A DNA stretch of 64,000 nt from JAJPHC01 sp035255945 (GTDB lineage Bacteria; Acidobacteriota; Thermoanaerobaculia; Gp7-AA8), in contig DATEZA010000319.1 of NCBI GenBank assembly GCA_035255945.1, forward strand, positions 7,618 through 71,617, read 5' to 3'. A model generated the notes under the pieces. That model was given only the letters and a program-made list of their open reading frames with translations. It made no database searches and had not been told where the DNA came from. Of the stretch, positions 60,021 to 64,000 are shown piece after piece. Position numbers and translations under genes: made by a program. Position 1 is the stretch's first letter. Each line of letters opens with the position of its first letter.

Positions 60021-61154
60021 ATGCGAAAAATACCGCTGTTGGTCGCGGTCTTCGCGCTGGCCGCGCTGCGATGCGGCGCGCCGGCGAGTGGATCGCCGCG
60101 TCCCGCCGGGGGAAAGCTCACGCGCGGCGATCTCGTCGATGTCGTCACGCTGACCGGCGAGTTGCAGGCGAGCCGCGGCATCACCATCACCGTTCCGCGG
60201 ATGGAGAACTGGCAGACGACGATCCGCTGGCTGATCGACGACGGCTCGCGCGTCAAGCGTGGCGACCGCGTCGTGGAGCTCGACAACACCGCCGTCAGCG
60301 CGACACTCGATCAGAAGCGCGCCGCGCTGCAATCCGCGGAGCACGAGCTCGCGGAGTCGCGTGCGCGCATGAACGCCGACCTCCTCGAAAAGCGCTTCGA
60401 GCTCGATCGCAAGCGCGCCGACATGGAGAAGGCACGGCTGAATACCGAAGTGCCGGCGAGCGTGATCTCCGCAAAGGAGCTGCGCGATCGCCAGCTCGCG
60501 TTCGAGCGCGCAACGAACGAGGCGGAGAAAGCGAAGACATCGCTCGATTCCGCGACGCGCGGCACCGCGGCGGACACCCGCAATCTCGAGCTCGCGGTCG
60601 AAGCGGCGAAGCGCGAGCTCGAATATGCGCAGCATTCGATCGATTCGCTCACGCTCACCGCGCCCGAGGATGGACTGGTGCTCGTCAGCGACGCGGCGTT
60701 CGAGCCGCGGCGGTTGCAGGTCGGCGATCGCGCATGGGTCAGCATGTCGCTCGCGCGCATCCCCGATCTCAGCAGCATGCAGGTCGTGGCGATGTTGTCG
60801 GACGTCGATGACGGTGCCGTACAAGCAGGCGATCGCGCGACGGTGGTCGTCGATGCATATCCAGCGCGCCGCTACGAAGGCAAAGTCGTTTCGATTGCGC
60901 CGGTCGCGCAGGAGCTCGCGCGACAGAGTCTGCGCCGCGGTTTCCGCACGATCATCAAGCTCGATCGGCTCGATGACACGCTCCTGCATCCCGGCTACTC
61001 CGTGCAGGTGTCGATCTCGCGCGTGCTGCGCCGCAACGCGCTGCTCGTGCCGCGCGAGCTGATCGACATGTCCGGCGCGAAGCCGAAAGTGGCGAGCCGC
61101 GAGGTGAAGCTCGGGCCGTGCAACAGCAAAGCTTGCGTGGAGGAAGAGCGATGA
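60021..61154 (+). CDS. HlyD/RND-type periplasmic adaptor 1
   Basis: About 377 residues. A signal-like front (MRKIPLLVAVFALAALRC) precedes a lipoyl/barrel-sandwich half (LTGELQASRGITITVP, DDGSRVKRGDRVVELDN), a long coiled-coil hairpin (about 95-200), the second barrel half (LTAPEDGLVLVSD) and a beta-barrel domain. Such adaptors bridge an inner-membrane ABC or RND pump and an outer-membrane channel. ATG at 60021 is preferred because the signal peptide starts there; AAGGA lies directly before it. The stop overlaps the next ATG (ATGA). Confidence 0.82.
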   Translation: MRKIPLLVAVFALAALRCGAPASGSPRPAGGKLTRGDLVDVVTLTGELQASRGITITVPRMENWQTTIRWLIDDGSRVKRGDRVVELDNTAVSATLDQKRAALQSAEHELAESRARMNADLLEKRFELDRKRADMEKARLNTEVPASVISAKELRDRQLAFERATNEAEKAKTSLDSATRGTAADTRNLELAVEAAKRELEYAQHSIDSLTLTAPEDGLVLVSDAAFEPRRLQVGDRAWVSMSLARIPDLSSMQVVAMLSDVDDGAVQAGDRATVVVDAYPARRYEGKVVSIAPVAQELARQSLRRGFRTIIKLDRLDDTLLHPGYSVQVSISRVLRRNALLVPRELIDMSGAKPKVASREVKLGPCNSKACVEEER

Positions 61155-62374
61155 AGCGACGCGTTCTGATCGCCGCCGCGATCGTGCTCGCGATTCTCAC
61201 CGTCGGCGCGGTTCGCTCGAAGATCGCGGCGAGTCACGCAGGCGAATGGGTGAAGGTCCGCAAAGACGATCTGATCCTCGGCGTCGACGTCACCGGCGAG
61301 CTCGAATCCTCGAGCTCCAGCTCCCTCGGACCGCCGATCGTTCCCGACGTGTGGGACTTCAAGATCTCGATGCTCGTGCCCGAAGGCACCGATGTGAAGC
61401 ACGGACAGCCGGTGCTCGCATTCGATACGAGCGAGCTCAATCGCCGGCTCCAGGAATTTCGTGCCGAAGCCGATTCCGCCGCGAAGGAGATCGAGAAGAC
61501 GCGCGCCGATCTGCAGGTCGCGCAGAAGGACGAGCAGCTCAAGCTCGATGATGCCGAGGCGAAGACGCGCAAGGCGGAGCTCAAGCTCGACGCGCCGCCG
61601 GATCTCGTCGGACGCAACGAGCGCAAGCAGACGGAGATCGAGCGCGAGTCACTGCGGAAAGAGATCCGCATCCGGCGTTCGAAGCTCGCGTCGATGAAGA
61701 CCTCGACGCAGGAAAAGCTGCAGCTGCTCGAATCGAAGCTCGCCTCGGCGCGCACGCGTGTGGCGTCAATCGAGACCAGCATCGCGCGGCTGACCGCGGT
61801 TGCTCCGCGCGACGGCACGGTCGTCTACTGCGTCAACTGGCGCAACGAAAAGAAGAAGGTCGGCGACTCGACATGGGCCGGCGAGCGGGTGATCGAGATT
61901 CCGGATCTCGCACGCATGTCGGCGCGGGGCGAAGTCGATGAATCGGACGCAGGACGCGTGTTCGTCGGCCAGCGCGCCACGATCCGCCTCGACGCGCATC
62001 CCGACAACGAGTACCACGGCCGCGTCATGTCGGTCGGCCAAACCGTGCAACGCGCGCGAGGCTCGAAGAAGGCGCTGAAGGTGATGACGGTGTCGATCAA
62101 GCTCGATCGCAGCGATCCCGCGATGATGCGGCCCGGCATGCGATTCCAGGGAATGATCGAGACGAATCGCGTCGCCGGCGCGACGGTCGTGCCGGTCGAA
62201 GCACTGCAGATCGAGGGACAGTCGCTGACCGTCGTTCGCCGCACGCCGTTCGGCATGGAGACGAAGCTCGTAACGATCGGGCGGCGCAATGGTGAAGTCG
62301 CGGAAGTGCTGCGCGGCTTGAGTCCCGGCGATGAAGTCGTGCGGCAGCAGGCAACGAAGGAGTCGGCCGAATGA
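61151..62374 (+). CDS. HlyD/RND-type periplasmic adaptor 2
   Basis: About 407 residues. N-terminal membrane anchor (MKRRVLIAAAIVLAILTVGA), barrel-sandwich motif (VPEGTDVKHGQPVLAFDTSE), a coiled-coil hairpin with many Lys/Glu (about 105-205) and the return motif TAVAPRDGTVVYCVN. The C-terminal GRRNGEVAEVLRGLSPGDEV is typical of the membrane-proximal domain of RND/MacA-like adaptors. Coupled by ATGA to both neighbours. Confidence 0.85.
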   Translation: MKRRVLIAAAIVLAILTVGAVRSKIAASHAGEWVKVRKDDLILGVDVTGELESSSSSSLGPPIVPDVWDFKISMLVPEGTDVKHGQPVLAFDTSELNRRLQEFRAEADSAAKEIEKTRADLQVAQKDEQLKLDDAEAKTRKAELKLDAPPDLVGRNERKQTEIERESLRKEIRIRRSKLASMKTSTQEKLQLLESKLASARTRVASIETSIARLTAVAPRDGTVVYCVNWRNEKKKVGDSTWAGERVIEIPDLARMSARGEVDESDAGRVFVGQRATIRLDAHPDNEYHGRVMSVGQTVQRARGSKKALKVMTVSIKLDRSDPAMMRPGMRFQGMIETNRVAGATVVPVEALQIEGQSLTVVRRTPFGMETKLVTIGRRNGEVAEVLRGLSPGDEVVRQQATKESAE

Positions 62375-63570
62375 AGCGCCGCGCGTGGATCGCAGTCGTG
62401 CCGGTTGTCGCGCTCCTCGCGAGCGTGGTCATTGCGGCTCGCTCCTCGCCTGCGAGCATTCCGACCGTCGTCGTGCACAAACAGGATGTCGTGCGGCATG
62501 TCACCGCCGAGGGAACTGTGGAGGCGGAGCAGGCCACGGCGATCACCGCGCCGAACGACGCGCAACAGCCGATGAAGATCGGCTGGATCGCCGACGATCA
62601 GATCTTCGTGCATCAGGGCGATGTGCTGGTGCGCTTCGACCCGACCGATTTCGAGACCGCGCTGCTCAACGGCTCGATCGCGCAGCAGAAGGCGTCCAAT
62701 CGCGCGACGCGCAACGATGTCGATCGCACCGCCGGCGCGCACAACCTCGAGCGCGACGCGTTGCAGGCGGAGCACGAGCTCGAAGTCGCGCAGGCGATTC
62801 ATCTCGAAGATGCGGACATCTACTCGCGCTATCAACGCGTCGAGTCGGACATCGACAAGACGTTCGCGCAGCAGAAGCGCGATTACAGCCGCAGCGTGCG
62901 CACGATCAAAGACAATGTCGCCGGCGCGGACGCAGCGCTGATCGGCATCGACAAACGCAAGGCCGACTTCAGCGTCGCGCAGGCGCAGCGCGCGCTGAAC
63001 GCACTCGTCGTCACCGCGCCGCACGACGGCGTGCTCGTGCTCAAGCGCGACTGGCGCGGCGATCTCCCCGCGGCCGGATCGACCGTGTGGCCCGGTACGC
63101 CAATCGCTGACATGCCGAAGACCGGCGCGATGAAAGCGGTCGTGTTCGTGCTCGAAGCGGATGCCGGCGGCGTGACGAAGGATGATCGCGCGACCGTGAC
63201 GATCGAGTCCGCGCCCGGCACGCCGATTCCGGCAGTGGTTTCGTCGATGAGCAAAGTCGCGAAGCCGCGATTCCGTGACGTGCCGGTGCAGTACTTCGAA
63301 GTGCAACTGAAGCTGCAGCCGGGCCGTGGCATCACGCTCAAGCCCGGCGCACGTGCACGCGCGACGGTCACACTCGCCGCGCAGAACGATGTCATCGCCG
63401 TGCCGCGGCAGACCGTGTTTGCGAATGCGGGGGAGCAGGTCGTGTTCGTCCGCCGCAACGGACGCTTCGTGCCGCAGCGTGTGACCCTCGGCACGTCGAC
63501 CGCGGGACGCATCATCGTGAACAACGGCTTGAAAGACGGCGACGAGATCGCCTTGCGGGATCCGCGATGA
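62371..63570 (+). CDS. HlyD/RND-type periplasmic adaptor 3
   Basis: A 399-residue adaptor. Membrane anchor MKRRAWIAVVPVVALLASVV, barrel-sandwich half (IADDQIFVHQGDVLVRFDPT), coiled-coil hairpin (about 115-205), return motif TAPHDGVLVLKRDWRGDLP and barrel/membrane-proximal domains ending GLKDGDEIALRDPR. The front shares MKRR and layout with adaptor 2, suggesting duplication followed by divergence. Its last 17 bases form one border of a repeated block that recurs twice downstream. Confidence 0.85.
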   Translation: MKRRAWIAVVPVVALLASVVIAARSSPASIPTVVVHKQDVVRHVTAEGTVEAEQATAITAPNDAQQPMKIGWIADDQIFVHQGDVLVRFDPTDFETALLNGSIAQQKASNRATRNDVDRTAGAHNLERDALQAEHELEVAQAIHLEDADIYSRYQRVESDIDKTFAQQKRDYSRSVRTIKDNVAGADAALIGIDKRKADFSVAQAQRALNALVVTAPHDGVLVLKRDWRGDLPAAGSTVWPGTPIADMPKTGAMKAVVFVLEADAGGVTKDDRATVTIESAPGTPIPAVVSSMSKVAKPRFRDVPVQYFEVQLKLQPGRGITLKPGARARATVTLAAQNDVIAVPRQTVFANAGEQVVFVRRNGRFVPQRVTLGTSTAGRIIVNNGLKDGDEIALRDPR

Positions 63571-64000
63571 ACCTGCGACGTCATCCCGAGCGTAGTCGAG
63601 GGATCCGGGTGGGTGGCGGCGCAATCGGCCCTGCCTTACGCCCGTCCAGGTCCCTCGACTACGCTCGGCATGGTGTTTGGCGTCGGCGCGGTGATCGCCT
63701 TGCGGGATCCGCGATGAACCTGCAACGTCATCCCGAGCGTAGTCGAGGGACCCGGGTGGGCGGCGGCGCGATCGGCCCTGCCTTACGCCCACCCAGGTCC
63801 CTCGACTACGCTCGGGATGACGTCATATCGGCCTTTACGGGCGCCGTCATCAGCCTCGGCAAACACAAGCTGCGCACCTCGCTGACGATGCTCGGCATGG
63901 TGTTCGGCGTCGGCGCGGTGATCGCCTTGCGGGATCCGCGATGAACCTGCAACGTCATCCCGAGCGTAGTCGAGGGACCCGGGTGGGTGGCGGCGCGATC
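63553..64000 (+). repeat. Nested duplications with family A palindromes
   Basis: The block TTGCGGGATCCGCGATGAAC starts at 63553, 63700 and 63927. Each copy carries a family A palindrome (63580-63668, 63727-63821, 63954 to the edge). The first interval is 147 bases and the second 227; the shorter looks like the longer minus 80 bases deleted between two GCTCGG motifs. The copies differ at several positions, so they are not exact assembly repeats. The array continues beyond the window. Confidence 0.75.
63567..63944 (+). pseudogene. Scrambled N-terminus of a MacB-like ABC permease
   Basis: The open frame is mostly repeat (RHPERSRGTRVGGG-type residues), but from about 63823 it encodes AVISLGKHKLRTSLTMLG then MVFGVGAVIA, the first helix of MacB/FtsX-type permeases. 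A second, shorter piece (MVFGVGAVIA equivalent) lies near 63670-63699. After VIA the sequence jumps back to the end of adaptor 3 (LRDPR-stop). So the permease start is present but its continuation is lost in the duplicated block. An intact copy may follow after the window edge. The three adaptors upstream fit a MacA-MacB-type exporter. Confidence 0.65.

Overview
The window is a GC-rich bacterial chromosome segment built around the replication origin. The order rnpA-rpmH / oriC-like gap / dnaA-dnaN-recF-gyrB-gyrA is the classical bacterial origin neighbourhood. Most genes left of about 46.7 kb point left and most genes right of it point right, as expected for replication leaving oriC in both directions. 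High GC, Gram-negative envelope proteins (YidC, HlyD-type adaptors, many secreted proteins), a TolB-like beta-propeller remnant of the kind fused to Ser/Thr kinases, a TPR-CHAT protein and abundant 'HPERSRG'-encoding palindromes suggest Acidobacteriota or a relative. That assignment is inference; there is no rRNA gene to test it.

Left part (1-25.6 kb), accessory: an OPT-family peptide transporter; a DUF2339/DUF3999 membrane pair; a DUF5666 protein; guanine deaminase; a TPR-thioredoxin fusion; a sigma-like factor, a zinc-finger anti-sigma-like membrane protein and a TPR-CHAT protease in a row; a PolB-type 3'-5' exonuclease; malate dehydrogenase; an ATP-dependent DNA ligase overlapping metX; a broken beta-propeller gene; and a secreted adenosine deaminase. 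Four families of dispersed palindromic repeats sit here, several inside coding sequence or at gene ends.

Middle (25.6-36.9 kb): a leftward gene train from a promoter near 36.9 kb carries F-type ATP synthase b', b, delta, alpha, gamma, beta and epsilon (no a or c subunit), then a minimal histidine kinase, an NtrC-type regulator with an altered GAFTGA loop, a class III cyclase-like protein and topoisomerase I.

Origin region (36.9-56.1 kb): leftward from a strong promoter run rpmH, rnpA, yidD, yidC, jag, mnmE, mnmG, rsmG, parA, parB and a bactofilin, with two parS-like palindromes inside. Rightward run dnaA, dnaN, recF, gyrB, gyrA and a DUF507 gene. DnaA-box-like 9-mers lie between the divergent rpmH and dnaA promoters.

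Right end (56.1-64 kb): a small zinc-ribbon protein, RNase G, a TlpA-type thioredoxin, a secreted unknown protein, tRNA-Asn with a clear promoter, then three overlapping HlyD/RND-type adaptor genes. These lead into a MacB-like permease whose N-terminus is scrambled by palindromic repeats and nested duplications that continue past the window edge.

The most interesting candidate system is the sigma / anti-sigma / TPR-CHAT protease triad (13.5-17.6 kb). The second theme is how palindromic repeats reshape genes here: in-frame insertions, donated stop codons, and repeats lying at the break points of pseudogenes.
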